This document shows positions 36,333 through 45,388 of a stretch of DNA of 64,000 nt, in pieces. A program made the translations under genes and the position numbers. The notes under the pieces are model-generated. The model worked only from the letters and a program-made list of their open reading frames with translations, was not told where the DNA came from and made no database searches. The number at the start of each line of letters is the position of its first letter. The first letter of the stretch is position 1. Source of the stretch: Paenibacillus tengchongensis (lineage in GTDB: Bacteria > Bacillota > Bacilli > Paenibacillales > Paenibacillaceae); assembly GCF_008973665.1 (NCBI RefSeq), contig NZ_WACP01000002.1:496001-560000 (forward strand). The letters run 5' to 3'.

Positions 36333-37054
36333 TGGAGAATCATAACACAGGAAAAGCGCCCATAAAGGTTCTTTTGGCAGATGATCATCAATTGTTTCGT
36401 GAAGGGCTGAAACGTATTTTAAATATGGAGGAGGATATTGAAGTCATCGGCGAATGCGGCGACGGCATTCAGGTGCTGGAGTTCTGCAATGTCAATAAGC
36501 CTGATATCGTGCTGATGGACATCAATATGCCGATTGAGAACGGGGTGGAGGCCACCCAGAAGCTGCGGGAAATGTTCCCGGACGTCAAGGTCATCATCCT
36601 GTCCATTCATGATGATGAGAGCTATGTATTCGAAACGCTGCGCAAAGGCGCCAATGGCTATCTTCTCAAGGACATGGAGGCTGAATCGCTGATCAATGCC
36701 ATCCGCTCCGTCTGTGAAGGCCATGCCTTTATTCACCCGAAGGTGACCGGCAAGCTGATCAATCAGCTGCGGAGGATGACTTATCTCAACGAGACCGGAG
36801 CCATGGCGGAGACCAGCGTCAAGGAGGCTGGCGTCAAGTTCGTTGCCGGCGACAACAATCCGCTGACGCGGCGCGAAGCTGAGGTGCTGCGGCTGATGGC
36901 AGAAGGTAAGAGCAACAAGATGATTGGCGAATACCTTTTTATCAGCGAAAAGACCGTCAAAAACCATGTCAGCAGCATTCTGCAAAAAATGGAGGTTGAC
37001 GACCGGACACAGGCAGTAATCAACTCGATCAAATATGGCTGGGTTACTTTATAG
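36332..37054 (+). CDS. degU: Response regulator DegU
   Basis: DNA-binding response regulator paired with DegS. The 240-residue protein has a receiver domain with acidic pair DD (17-18), phospho-acceptor Asp63 in VLMDINMP and the conserved Lys in YLLKDMEAE, and a LuxR/NarL-type helix-turn-helix ([20 protein letters not shown], then [19 protein letters not shown]). Start ATG 36332 overlaps the degS stop (TGATG) and has GGAAGGGAG 7 bases upstream; GTG 36329 is an alternative. Co-translation with degS is certain from spacing. It lies upstream of comF and flagellar genes, as in B. subtilis. Confidence 0.96.
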   Translation: MENHNTGKAPIKVLLADDHQLFREGLKRILNMEEDIEVIGECGDGIQVLEFCNVNKPDIVLMDINMPIENGVEATQKLREMFPDVKVIILSIHDDESYVFETLRKGANGYLLKDMEAESLINAIRSVCEGHAFIHPKVTGKLINQLRRMTYLNETGAMAETSVKEAGVKFVAGDNNPLTRREAEVLRLMAEGKSNKMIGEYLFISEKTVKNHVSSILQKMEVDDRTQAVINSIKYGWVTL

Positions 37055-37218
37055 CCGTTTAAGGTTCAGCCGGTTGTTGGAGTAATCCGGAACCGCAGAC
37101 AGGTTACATAAGAGTTGTATACAAATGTTATTGCTGTTCGGGTATAAGCGAATTCATGGGCAGTCACGGACCTTTTGCTGCCGGCATATAGTGTCGGTAT
37201 AAGAGGAGGTGCAACGCC

Positions 37219-37662
37219 ATGGTTCTCCAGCTGATATGGATTGCGGTTATTTATGCATCGGCGGCCATGCTGGTCCACATTCTGCATAACCGGGAGCGTA
37301 CCCGCCAGAAGCTCCGAATCGGCAAGGTACTCCATTATATATTGATAACCCGCAATCATGAGGCCGTTGTGGAATGGTATATTCGGATGCTGCCTGTGCA
37401 GGCTTTACTGACCGGCAAGCCTCTGCAGGTGACACTGATGGATGAAGGTTCTGAGGACAGGACCGTTGCGGTAGCGGCGAGACTGGCGCTGGACGGTGCG
37501 ACGGTCGATATCGCCCCCCTGACGCTGATGCAGGACCTTGAGGACAAGAGTACCGTCCGGCAGGAGACGGTTCTTGACCTGCGGACCGCAGGCAGACTTG
37601 CCGTCATGCCGTTTCTCAGAATGCCGGAAAGCGGGCGATTCGGATCCAAACGCGGACGCTAA
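37219..37662 (+). CDS. Membrane-anchored protein with a partial glycosyltransferase-2-like domain
   Basis: A 147-residue protein I do not recognise. Residues 1-20 form a membrane anchor (VLQLIWIAVIYASAAMLVHI). The soluble part resembles the first half of a GT-A glycosyltransferase: HYILITRNHEAVVEWYIRML, then LQVTLMDEGSEDRTVAVAAR, matching the beta1-alpha1 and DxS/DD-like nucleotide-binding region. The catalytic second half is absent, so it is not expected to be an active transferase. It has a strong AGAGGAGGTG ribosome-binding site and its own terminator. It may be a decayed or repurposed domain. Confidence 0.65.
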   Translation: MVLQLIWIAVIYASAAMLVHILHNRERTRQKLRIGKVLHYILITRNHEAVVEWYIRMLPVQALLTGKPLQVTLMDEGSEDRTVAVAARLALDGATVDIAPLTLMQDLEDKSTVRQETVLDLRTAGRLAVMPFLRMPESGRFGSKRGR

Positions 37663-37688
37663 TTGAATATCGGATGTTGTATGAGTGA

Positions 37689-37724
37689 AGCACACTCTCC
37701 CAGATGGAGAAGTGTGCTTTTTGT
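37689..37724 (+). terminator. Intrinsic terminator before comFA
   Basis: AGCACACT and AGTGTGCT flank an inner CTCC/GGAG stem, followed by TTTTTG. Confidence 0.85.
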
Positions 37725-37772
37725 GTTGCCGGAACATTCATTCACCAAATTATGTTGAAGGGAGAAGGAGTT

Positions 37773-39836
37773 ATGAAAGCAGCAGTCTATGCGGTAAAGC
37801 CGCAATCGCATTGGGAGCTGTGGCTGTCGCTTGATTTGCAGGTGGACATGCTGTGGTGGAGCGGAGCGGGTGGAGGGCTCACCCGCTGGAACAGCCGCGT
37901 TGCGGATCAACTGGTACTGTTGTCGCCCTCTATTCCGCTGGGCTGGGCCGTTCAACTCAGAGAGAACTGGAGGCCTGCTGCGGCAATGGATTCCTGGGAC
38001 GCTTTAGCATGGCAAGACTATGCCAAGGCAGCATTGAGGGCGGAGCTCCGGCAGGAGCAGGTGACGGGAGGCAGGAATGATTGGCTGCAGATACAGGAAA
38101 TTCAGTGCTATGGGCGACGCGGAAGCGGGTGGCTCCCTGCACAAGGGGAGATGAAAGTGTGGCGGGGAGCGGAATTGGACCGTGTCTGGTTGGCGGATCA
38201 GGATGTCAGAGGCCAGGGACGCATAGGCAGCGGGCGGCCCTCTGCACAAGCGGAGATGAAACGGGACTGGGGAGCATGTTTGGTGAGCGCTGACAAGCCG
38301 CGATTGTCCCCGGAGGAGCTGGACCGCGCGGCCCGGGAGCTGGCCGCAGCGCTGGAGGGGCGCTCGCTGCTCCAGCCCGAGGCGGAGGCGCTGATCGCCG
38401 AGCGCCTCCCGGGCCTGGCCGGCCGCTGGCAGGCAGCCGCCCAGCTGGCCCAGCTCCAGGGCCGCCTTGTGCTGACGGCGGCCCTGGACTGCGCGGAGCG
38501 CGCTGCGCCGCTCCGCCTGCCCTGGCGCGGCGCACGCAGCCGCCGCGCACTCCCGCGCTGCCGGCGCTGCGGCAGCGCGGCCACGGGCGCCGCGGCCTGC
38601 GCCGCGTGCGGCCTGGCGGGCTGCGCCTACTGCGAGGCCTGCCTCGCCCTCGGGCGCAGCCGCTCCTGCGCGCTGCTGGTCCGCAGCGCGCCCCGGCCTG
38701 CCGTGCGCTGCGCGGCAGGCAATGGAGCCGCCGCCAGCGCGCAGCGGCGGTGGGGGCTCGGCGCGGCGCAGGCGGAGGCCGCCGCTGCCGCGCTGGAGCT
38801 GCTGGCGGAGCGGCGGGAGCGCTCCGCCCACAGCCGCCCGGAGCGGTTCCTGCTCTGGGCGGTGACGGGAGCGGGGAAGACGGAGATCACCTTCCCGCTC
38901 CTGGCGGCAGCGCTCGCGGCCGGCGGCCGGGCGCTGGTGGCGACGCCGCGGCGCGACGTCGTGCTGGAGCTGGCGCCCCGCATCGCGCGGGCGTTCCCGG
39001 CGGCGAAGCTCGCCGTGCTGTACGGCGGCAGCCCGGGCCGCTGGGACCGGGCCGACATTACGCTCGCAACAACGCATCAGCTGCTGCGCTTTCACCAGGG
39101 GTTCGACCTGGTGATTATCGATGAGATGGATGCGTTCCCGTTCCATGGCGATCCCATGCTGGCTTATGCGGCCGAGCAGGCCTGTAAGCCAGGCGGTACC
39201 TTTATCTATTTGTCGGCAACACCTCCAAGGGAACTGCAGCGGCAGGTCGCTGCGGGACGGCTGCGGCATGCCAAAGTGCCAGTCCGGTTCCACGGGCATC
39301 CGTTGCCGCTGCCAAGGCGTTTGAGGGCAGAACCTGTACAACGTGTTCTGAAGCAGGGCAGGTTGCCCAAGGGACTGATTCAGGAGTTAAGGTGCTCATT
39401 GGACCGGAACGCCCAAATCTTTCTGTTCGTATCCAGAATCGTACATATCGAACCGCTGCTGGCTTTACTTAGACGCCAATTATCCGGCACAGCGATTGAA
39501 GGGACGTCCTCCAAGGACCCGCTCCGGACGGAGAAGGTGGCTGCTTTCCGGGAACGGCAGATCACTATGCTGGTTACCACCACTATACTGGAACGGGGCG
39601 TGACCGTACCGCGCAGCGATGTGTTCATATTGGATGCGGACAGCAGTCTCTTTGACGAAGCGGCGCTGGTACAGATGGCCGGGCGGGCCGGACGCTCCAA
39701 GGAGGATCCGGCAGGAAGGGTATTTCTGGTGTCGCCGGACTGGAACAGGGCACAACGGAGGGCCGTGTCGCAAATACGTTCGATGAACAAGGTGGCTGGT
39801 AAGCAAGGCTACTTAATCAAGGAGGAGAGACGATGA
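37773..39836 (+). CDS. comFA: ComFA-like DNA-uptake helicase, with long N-terminal extension
   Basis: DEAD-type ATPase proposed to drive single-stranded DNA import in competence. The 687-residue protein has Walker A AVTGAGKTE near 362, ALVATPRRDVVLELAPR, Walker B VIIDEMD, motif III YLSATPP, and the helicase C-domain with TTTILERGVTVPRSDVFILD and QMAGRAGR. A cysteine cluster (four CxxC-like pairs) lies about 260-290, matching the zinc-binding motif known in ComFA. The N-terminal region before the Walker A is about 360 residues, far longer than in B. subtilis ComFA (463 residues in all). DNA for residues 170-430 is extremely GC-rich. ATG 37773 has GGAGAAGGAG upstream; it overlaps comFC. Confidence 0.88.
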   Translation: MKAAVYAVKPQSHWELWLSLDLQVDMLWWSGAGGGLTRWNSRVADQLVLLSPSIPLGWAVQLRENWRPAAAMDSWDALAWQDYAKAALRAELRQEQVTGGRNDWLQIQEIQCYGRRGSGWLPAQGEMKVWRGAELDRVWLADQDVRGQGRIGSGRPSAQAEMKRDWGACLVSADKPRLSPEELDRAARELAAALEGRSLLQPEAEALIAERLPGLAGRWQAAAQLAQLQGRLVLTAALDCAERAAPLRLPWRGARSRRALPRCRRCGSAATGAAACAACGLAGCAYCEACLALGRSRSCALLVRSAPRPAVRCAAGNGAAASAQRRWGLGAAQAEAAAAALELLAERRERSAHSRPERFLLWAVTGAGKTEITFPLLAAALAAGGRALVATPRRDVVLELAPRIARAFPAAKLAVLYGGSPGRWDRADITLATTHQLLRFHQGFDLVIIDEMDAFPFHGDPMLAYAAEQACKPGGTFIYLSATPPRELQRQVAAGRLRHAKVPVRFHGHPLPLPRRLRAEPVQRVLKQGRLPKGLIQELRCSLDRNAQIFLFVSRIVHIEPLLALLRRQLSGTAIEGTSSKDPLRTEKVAAFRERQITMLVTTTILERGVTVPRSDVFILDADSSLFDEAALVQMAGRAGRSKEDPAGRVFLVSPDWNRAQRRAVSQIRSMNKVAGKQGYLIKEERR

Positions 39837-40699
39837 AGATCAGCGGAAGTCACTGGCTTAAACTAGCCAAAAATCTGCTCGCACCGGTATTTTCGCCGTG
39901 CCTGTTCTGCGGGAAGGCACATATGCCGTCAACGAAGATGCCGGGGCTTTGCACAATGTGCGAGGCGGCACTCCCGTGGATCGGTATTCCGCGCTGCCGC
40001 AAATGCGGCCGGCCGGTCGGCTGCCCCGACTGCAGCCGCAGTCATGAGCATGGGCTGCTGCGGTATAATCGCAGTGCGGTAAGTTATTCTGCTGATATGC
40101 GGGAAGTGCTGGGAAGATACAAATACCGCGGAAATGAGCGGCTCGGCCATGTGCTGGGGCAGATGCTGGACCAGGCATATGCCGCTTTGCAGGAAGTGAG
40201 CATTCGTAACGGTGATTCTACTCCAGGCCCGCCATTTGCACGCCCGATACTACCGTTCTTTCCCCGCCCGAGAGCAGCCCTTTGGCAAGCGGACGTGCTA
40301 GTTCCTGTGCCGGTCAGCAGTACCCGGCTGGCCGAGCGGGGCTTTAATCAGGCGGAGCAGCTGGCGGCAGTCCTGGCCGGCCGGCGGAGAATCCCGCTGC
40401 TACCCCTGCTCGTACGTACGCAACACACCGCCAAACAGAGCTTCAAGAGCCGGGCGGAGCGGTTTGCCGATATGAAGCATGCTTTTGCCGCCAGCACCGA
40501 TCCGGTATTGCAGGGACATTTTGCCGCATTGCTGCAGACTTCCCGTGATTACGGCCGTCCGCTCCGGGTGGTGATCGTTGACGATATATATACAACCGGA
40601 AGCACACTGCGTGCCTGTGCAGGGGCGCTGGTCCGCCAGCCGGGGGCAACCCTGAAAGATGAGGTCGAAATATGCAGTATTACGTGGGCGCGTTCTTAA
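39833..40699 (+). CDS. comFC: ComFC-family phosphoribosyltransferase-like competence protein
   Basis: Competence protein of the ComFC/GntX family, needed for DNA uptake. The 288-residue protein has an N-terminal zinc-finger region (CLFCGKAH, CTMCEAALPW, CRKCGRPVGCPDC) and a C-terminal phosphoribosyltransferase fold with VLVPVPVSSTRLAERGFNQA and the pyrophosphate-binding motif VVIVDDIYTTGSTLRA. An insert of about 25 residues, Pro/Arg-rich, lies at about 125-150. The start overlaps the comFA stop by 4 bases (ATGA), implying translational coupling. The flagellar regulator yvyF follows after 186 bases. Confidence 0.93.
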   Translation: MKISGSHWLKLAKNLLAPVFSPCLFCGKAHMPSTKMPGLCTMCEAALPWIGIPRCRKCGRPVGCPDCSRSHEHGLLRYNRSAVSYSADMREVLGRYKYRGNERLGHVLGQMLDQAYAALQEVSIRNGDSTPGPPFARPILPFFPRPRAALWQADVLVPVPVSSTRLAERGFNQAEQLAAVLAGRRRIPLLPLLVRTQHTAKQSFKSRAERFADMKHAFAASTDPVLQGHFAALLQTSRDYGRPLRVVIVDDIYTTGSTLRACAGALVRQPGATLKDEVEICSITWARS

Positions 40700-40767
40700 G
40701 GTTATATTTAACAAGGAAAGGCAGGAACCTGAAAAGCCGTTGTTTGTTGACTTTTTGCCTGCCGGAT

Positions 40768-40795
40768 TAAAGGAAATGGGTACTTAAGCCGATAG
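40768..40795 (+). promoter_or_regulatory. Candidate sigma-D promoter before yvyF
   Basis: TAAA (40768-40771), a 16-base spacer and GCCGATAG (40788-40795) fit the sigma-D pattern; yvyF starts 90 bases later. An inverted repeat GGCAGG/CCTGCC lies just upstream. Confidence 0.55.
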
Positions 40796-40885
40796 TAATC
40801 GTAGACTAAGGATTTGAAATCAGGTAATCTTAGCATAAGGTTTTTGTGCCTTGAACATTATGTATTGAAGGGAGCCGCTTTTTAA

Positions 40886-41290
40886 ATGAATGTAGATAAT
40901 TGCCCTAGATGCGGCCGGTTGTATGTCAAGAATCCGTCGGAACTGTGCCAGTCCTGCCTCAAGGAATTGGAGCATCAATACGAGATCTGTGTAGATTATC
41001 TCCGCAAGAACAGAGGGACCAACATTCAGGAGCTGTCCGATGTGACAGGAATCTCCATCAAGGAGATTACGCGCTTCATCCGCGAAGGACGGATTTCGAT
41101 CGCCAATGCCCCGAATATGATGGTTGCCTGTGAAGTGTGCGGCACATTGATCAGGGAAGGACATATGTGCGACAGCTGCCGGAGCCGTCTTAGCAAGGAC
41201 ATCAATCAGATCAAGCAAACGATGGAAGACGCAAGCACGTCTAAGGTGACAGAGTCTGCATACCGTGCTGTTGACAAATTCCGGAAATAA
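40886..41290 (+). CDS. yvyF: Flagellar operon protein YvyF
   Basis: A 134-residue cytoplasmic protein of the flagellar-operon family TIGR03826. It has two zinc-ribbon-like cysteine clusters (CPRCGRLY...CQSCL and CEVCGTL...CDSC) around a MerR/helix-turn-helix-like segment (NIQELSDVTGISIKEITRFI, then REGRIS). Its function is not firmly known; an anti-FlgM or regulatory part has been suggested for this locus. It sits at the comFC-yvyF-flgM junction as in B. subtilis. Confidence 0.88.
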   Translation: MNVDNCPRCGRLYVKNPSELCQSCLKELEHQYEICVDYLRKNRGTNIQELSDVTGISIKEITRFIREGRISIANAPNMMVACEVCGTLIREGHMCDSCRSRLSKDINQIKQTMEDASTSKVTESAYRAVDKFRK

Positions 41291-41319
41291 TAATTTCGCA
41301 AAATAACGCTTGCAACTAT

Positions 41320-41346
41320 TAAGAATGGTTCAAGGTACGCCGATAA
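41320..41346 (+). promoter_or_regulatory. Sigma-D promoter of flgM
   Basis: TAAG (41320-41323), a 15-base spacer and GCCGATAA (41339-41346), matching the sigma-D consensus. Autoregulation of flgM by sigma-D is known in Bacillus. Confidence 0.75.
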
Positions 41347-41374
41347 ACTTAGTAAAGATTATCGGTATTTTTAT
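41340..41374 (+). terminator. Possible terminator hairpin overlapping the flgM promoter
   Basis: CCGATAA (41340-41346) and TTATCGG (41359-41365) are inverted repeats followed by TATTTTTATTT. Transcripts from yvyF could end here while the -10 element fires flgM. Confidence 0.45.
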
Positions 41375-41397
41375 TTATTCAGAAGGAAGGTGAAGTT

Positions 41398-41685
41398 GTG
41401 AAGATTAACGAGAGCGGACGAATCAACGCCATCAATCCATACCAGCGCACCGCTGAATCGCAGAAGCAGGAGCAGGTCAAGAAGAGCATGCGCACCGACG
41501 AGGTTTCGATTTCAAGTGAAGCAATGAAGCTTCTGGAAGCCCAGAACAGCGGCAAAACGGATACTGACCGTGCGCTTAGAATCGAAAGCTTGAAGCAACA
41601 AGTCTCCGCAGGTACCTATCAAGTTGACGCAGCCAAACTCGCAGAGAAACTCGCCCCTTACTTTAAGCAATCCTCCGAGAATTAG
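41398..41685 (+). CDS. flgM: Anti-sigma-D factor FlgM
   Basis: Binds and inhibits sigma-D until the hook is complete; in many species it is then exported. The 95-residue protein is short, charged and partly disordered: MKINESGRINAINPYQR at the N-terminus, the conserved TDEVSISSEAMKLLE sequence, and the C-terminal sigma-binding helices IESLKQQVSAGTYQVDAAKL and AEKLAPYF. The start is GTG 41398 with AAGGAAGGTG upstream. It is immediately followed by flgN. Confidence 0.93.
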   Translation: MKINESGRINAINPYQRTAESQKQEQVKKSMRTDEVSISSEAMKLLEAQNSGKTDTDRALRIESLKQQVSAGTYQVDAAKLAEKLAPYFKQSSEN

Positions 41686-42198
41686 GTGATCCCATCCATG
41701 CCATTGACAACATTGATTGAATCGCTTGAACGGCTGGACGAGGCTCATCTCCGGATGCTCGATCTGGCCGGCATCAAGAAGCAGACGATAATGGACAACA
41801 AGGTGAACGGCCTGATCGACATCATGAATCAAGAGTCGAAGCTGATGAAGCAAATCGGCCAACTGGAGACAGCGCGGTCGGAGGCGGCTTATGCCTATAT
41901 TCAGTCTGTAGGCATCCGTTCCAATTTACAGCTTAATCTGACCGAGCTTACCCGTCTTGTATTTGACCCTGAAGACAAAGTGCGGCTGCAGCACATCCAG
42001 CAGAAGCTCTCAGACACCCTGCACCGCTTGAAGCATGCGAATGATCTGAACCAGAAGCTGATTGAGCAGTCGCTTTCATTTATAGACTATTCCCTGGATT
42101 TGCTTGTCGGCAGACCAAACCAGGAGTTCACGTATCACCATCCGTCCGATAAGAGCAGCGGCAGCGCGCGGCCGGGAATTTTTGACGCCCGCGGATAA
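41686..42198 (+). CDS. flgN: Flagellar export chaperone FlgN
   Basis: Cytoplasmic chaperone for the hook-filament junction proteins FlgK and FlgL, whose genes follow. The 170-residue protein is alpha-helical with LIESLERLDEAHLRMLDLAG and LMKQIGQLETARSEAAYAYI, and a disordered Ser/Gly-rich tail. GTG 41686 begins directly after the flgM stop; ATG 41698 is an alternative with less certain spacing. Spacing implies one flgM-flgN-flgK-flgL transcript. Confidence 0.88.
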   Translation: MIPSMPLTTLIESLERLDEAHLRMLDLAGIKKQTIMDNKVNGLIDIMNQESKLMKQIGQLETARSEAAYAYIQSVGIRSNLQLNLTELTRLVFDPEDKVRLQHIQQKLSDTLHRLKHANDLNQKLIEQSLSFIDYSLDLLVGRPNQEFTYHHPSDKSSGSARPGIFDARG

Positions 42199-42255
42199 CG
42201 TTGTCCTTGCGGCAGGACGTATTGCCGGGTCTATGACAAGGGAGGAACTACCAGC

Positions 42256-43857
42256 ATGACATCAACATTTCATTCAATCGAGACGGCCAGACGCAGCTTG
42301 TTCACCCAGACCGCGGCCCTGAATACAACCGGCCATAACATTGCCAATGCCAACACGGAAGGGTACAGCCGCCAACGCGTCAATATGACCGCTTCCATCC
42401 CGATTGAAGCTTACGGCCTCAATAATTCTACTGTTCCCGGACAGATGGGTACCGGCGTGGAGTTCGGTTCCATTGACCGGATCCGGGAGACTTTCCTGGA
42501 CGACCAGTACCGCGGTGAGTATGCCTCGCTTGGCAGCTGGACTATACAATCGGATACGCTGGACAAGCTGGAGGCGATTTTTAACGAACCCTCCGATACC
42601 GGACTCAGCACCGTGCTGGATAACTTCTGGAAGTCATGGTCCGACCTGAGCAAGAATCCTGAAGACAGCACCTCCCGCAAAATCGTTGTACAAACGGCAC
42701 AGTCATTGACGGATGCCTTGAACTATATGAGCAGGCAACTCAATAATCTGAACACGGATCTATCTTCAAATATTGCGGTGAAAGGCAGCGAGATCCAAGG
42801 TTATCTCTCCTCTATCACTGATTTGAATGCATCCATCTTTAAGATCGAGAGCATGGGTGACCAGGCTAACGATTTGCGTGATCAGCGTGATTTGTTAACC
42901 GATAAGTTATCCAAGATTGCAAATATCAGCGTTATAGATACCGACTACGGTTACAGCATCTCTATGGGCGGACAAGCCTTGGTCACTCCCAATGGAGAAC
43001 CGGCAACCGTGGACAGTGCTTTCCTTACTGCAGCATTCGCTTCCGGTGATTTGAAGTCTGGCGAAGTGTATGGAATGATTTCCTCGCAACAGAAATACGT
43101 GGCTGACTATACAGCACAGCTTGATAATATCGCTAATACGATCGCGAACGGAGAAGTGGAAGTAACGCTGCCAACCGGTTCGGTTATTCCGGAAGGAACT
43201 GTTCTGACAAACAATGCTGATGTAAAGCAGGCCGACGGCACTTTGGTTACCATTACGGCCGGCTCCGCGTTCCCTCAGGGAGCGACGCTCGTTAAAGATG
43301 CGAAGACCGTGGTCAAAGGACTGAACGGATTACATCAACTGGGATATAGCATGGACGGCACTCTTAATGCTGGTAAACCCTTGTTTACAATCAGCGGGGA
43401 TGGCTCGACTCTGACGGCAGGCAACATTACTTTCAACCCGGAAATCGCGGCGGATACCAATCTGCTCGCCACTTCCTTAAGAACCGCTGGAACCGGGGAT
43501 GCGGAAACTGTAGTGAAAGGGAATAATACATTGGCCTTGTTGCTGGCAAATCAGCAGGGCGGCTCTTTTGCATCTCCGACTACGGGTATCAGGGCGACGC
43601 CAGGGGCCTTTTACAAAACATTAATAGGGCAGCTGGGTGTTCAGGCTCAGGAAGCAACACGTCAGATGGAGAATTCCGACACCTTAGTGGAGCAAGTGAA
43701 CTCCCGCCGGCAATCTGTCAGCGGTGTCTCGCTTGATGAAGAGATGTCCAATATGCTGGTCTTCCAGCATGCATACAGCGCTGCAGCGCGGTTTATGACG
43801 ACTTATGATGAAATGCTCGATAAATTAATCAATTCTACAGGCACCGTAGGCAGATAA
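42256..43857 (+). CDS. flgK: Flagellar hook-associated protein 1
   Basis: First junction protein between hook and filament. The 533-residue protein has the rod-family N-terminal signature SIETARRSLFTQTAALNTTG with HNIANANTEGYSRQRV, a long variable middle region, and the C-terminal helix with SGVSLDEEMSNMLVFQHAYS. The middle contains repeated VTLPTGSVIPEGTVL-like and TLVTITAGSAFPQGATLV phrases, probably a surface-exposed beta domain. Start ATG 42256 follows AAGGGAGG. It lies 20 bases before flgL. Confidence 0.94.
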   Translation: MTSTFHSIETARRSLFTQTAALNTTGHNIANANTEGYSRQRVNMTASIPIEAYGLNNSTVPGQMGTGVEFGSIDRIRETFLDDQYRGEYASLGSWTIQSDTLDKLEAIFNEPSDTGLSTVLDNFWKSWSDLSKNPEDSTSRKIVVQTAQSLTDALNYMSRQLNNLNTDLSSNIAVKGSEIQGYLSSITDLNASIFKIESMGDQANDLRDQRDLLTDKLSKIANISVIDTDYGYSISMGGQALVTPNGEPATVDSAFLTAAFASGDLKSGEVYGMISSQQKYVADYTAQLDNIANTIANGEVEVTLPTGSVIPEGTVLTNNADVKQADGTLVTITAGSAFPQGATLVKDAKTVVKGLNGLHQLGYSMDGTLNAGKPLFTISGDGSTLTAGNITFNPEIAADTNLLATSLRTAGTGDAETVVKGNNTLALLLANQQGGSFASPTTGIRATPGAFYKTLIGQLGVQAQEATRQMENSDTLVEQVNSRRQSVSGVSLDEEMSNMLVFQHAYSAAARFMTTYDEMLDKLINSTGTVGR

Positions 43858-43877
43858 GGGGAGGGGGAACCAAGCGC

Positions 43878-44798
43878 ATGTTAAGAGTCACCTCAAACAT
43901 GATGAATTCGCAGCTGTTGCTTAATCTCAACCGGAACGCCCGCACGATGAATGATACACAGCTTCAATTATCGACCGGGCGTAAGATTAATAAGCCATCG
44001 GATGATCCCGTAGGCATTACTTATTCTTTGCGATACCGTGCTGATCTGTCCGCCAATGAGCAATATCAGGAGAATGTGGACAGTGCTACTTCGTGGTTAG
44101 ACTATAATGATACGGTGATGACACAAGCCGGAGAAGTGGTTCAGCGGCTACGGGAGTTGACGGTGAACGGGGCCAACGGCACCAATCCGCAAACGGCGCT
44201 CGACAGCATCAATGAAGAGGTTGCACAGCTCAAGGAGCAGCTCGTTGATATTGCCAACAGCCAGTTTAATGGGAAATACATTTTTAACGGCCAACAATAT
44301 AATGTGAAACCCTATGACTTCCCTACAGGAGTAGATGGTGCACTCGATACTTCCGGTGCCGCGCAAGTAATTACAGATGACGGCCTGATTAATTATACTG
44401 TGGGTGACAGCGTTCAGCTTCCAATCAACAATACGGGAAACGAGGTGTTTGGCGGCACGGAAAACGATAATATCTTTAAAATTATCGACCGGATTTCGAG
44501 CGCACTTAGCGATGGTAATACCGCCGCCGTTTCCGGCGAGCTGGCCAATTTGGAGAGCCGCAACGACAAAATGCTGGCTGTGCAAGCCAATATCGGTGCC
44601 CGGACGAACCGGATTGAGCTGATGCAGAACCGTTTAAGCAATCTTGAGGTCAATCTGACTGATCTGCAGTCCAAAACGGAAGACGCTGACTATGCTGAAG
44701 TGGTGATGAACTCCAAGATTCAGGAGAACATATATAATGCCTCCCTGTCTGTGGGTGCAAAGATCATCCAGACTTCCCTCGTTGATTTTATCAGATAA
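43878..44798 (+). CDS. flgL: Flagellar hook-associated protein 3
   Basis: Second junction protein, joining FlgK to the flagellin filament. The 306-residue product has the flagellin-like N-terminus (RVTSNMMNSQLLLNLNRNAR, LSTGRKINKPSDDPVGIT) and C-terminus (EVVMNSKIQENIYNASLSVG, KIIQTSLVDFI). The central region is short, as expected for FlgL rather than flagellin. Start ATG 43878 follows AGGGGAGGGGG. It is followed 15 bases later by yviE. Confidence 0.94.
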   Translation: MLRVTSNMMNSQLLLNLNRNARTMNDTQLQLSTGRKINKPSDDPVGITYSLRYRADLSANEQYQENVDSATSWLDYNDTVMTQAGEVVQRLRELTVNGANGTNPQTALDSINEEVAQLKEQLVDIANSQFNGKYIFNGQQYNVKPYDFPTGVDGALDTSGAAQVITDDGLINYTVGDSVQLPINNTGNEVFGGTENDNIFKIIDRISSALSDGNTAAVSGELANLESRNDKMLAVQANIGARTNRIELMQNRLSNLEVNLTDLQSKTEDADYAEVVMNSKIQENIYNASLSVGAKIIQTSLVDFIR

Positions 44799-44813
44799 CA
44801 AAGGAGGCACCCG

Positions 44814-45383
44814 ATGTCGGCCATCCCGCAGATTCAAATACGGCAGACGCCAGCACTGATCGGCTTGGAAACTACAACGGGCAGCATGTCCATTGAGCAG
44901 CCCAAGGCTGATTTGCAGATTACCACGAAGCCTGGGACATGGAGTATGCACAGTTCAGCCCCTGATGTGACCATTGACCAGTCCCAGGCCCGTGCGGCTT
45001 ATACCGGTGGTAAGTACAGCGAGATGACCGAGCGTATCTATTCGGGCATAGAGCAGCTTTGGCTGCAGGGAATTGCTAAGCGGATGGAGCAAGGCGACCG
45101 GATGATGAAGTTCTTCAAACCGGGCAATTCGATTGCCGAGGTTTACGGTGAAGACTGGCGCCCCAATCCTTACCCGGAGACGCGTGCTCCGGCCTCCATT
45201 GACAACGTGCGGATTGATATCAAAGCCGTTCCTGTTGAAAGGGAGTATCATAAAGCCGAAGTAACGATACAGGCAGAAGCGCGGTCACCGGTTATCAGTT
45301 ACTCTCCGGGCAAGGTGGATATGTATTTGCGCCAACGCAACTCCATTAGTATTATTCCGCCTGAACTTGATATTCAATTGTAA
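44814..45383 (+). CDS. yviE: DUF6470-family protein YviE
   Basis: A 189-residue protein of unknown function located between flgL and fliW, the B. subtilis yviE position. It starts IPQIQIRQTPALIGLETTTG, has a beta-rich N-terminal half and a helix-containing middle (YSEMTERIYSGIEQLWLQG), and ends in a beta-strand (VDMYLRQRNSISIIPPELDI). No signal peptide or membrane segment was found. It is probably cytoplasmic and flagella-linked by context only. Confidence 0.85.
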   Translation: MSAIPQIQIRQTPALIGLETTTGSMSIEQPKADLQITTKPGTWSMHSSAPDVTIDQSQARAAYTGGKYSEMTERIYSGIEQLWLQGIAKRMEQGDRMMKFFKPGNSIAEVYGEDWRPNPYPETRAPASIDNVRIDIKAVPVEREYHKAEVTIQAEARSPVISYSPGKVDMYLRQRNSISIIPPELDIQL

Positions 45384-45388
45384 TTTAC

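Noticed and set aside
38004..39341. Antisense open frame of 445 codons inside comFA
   Set aside because: The extreme GC content removes stop codons on both strands; the product is low-complexity Arg/Ala/Gln.
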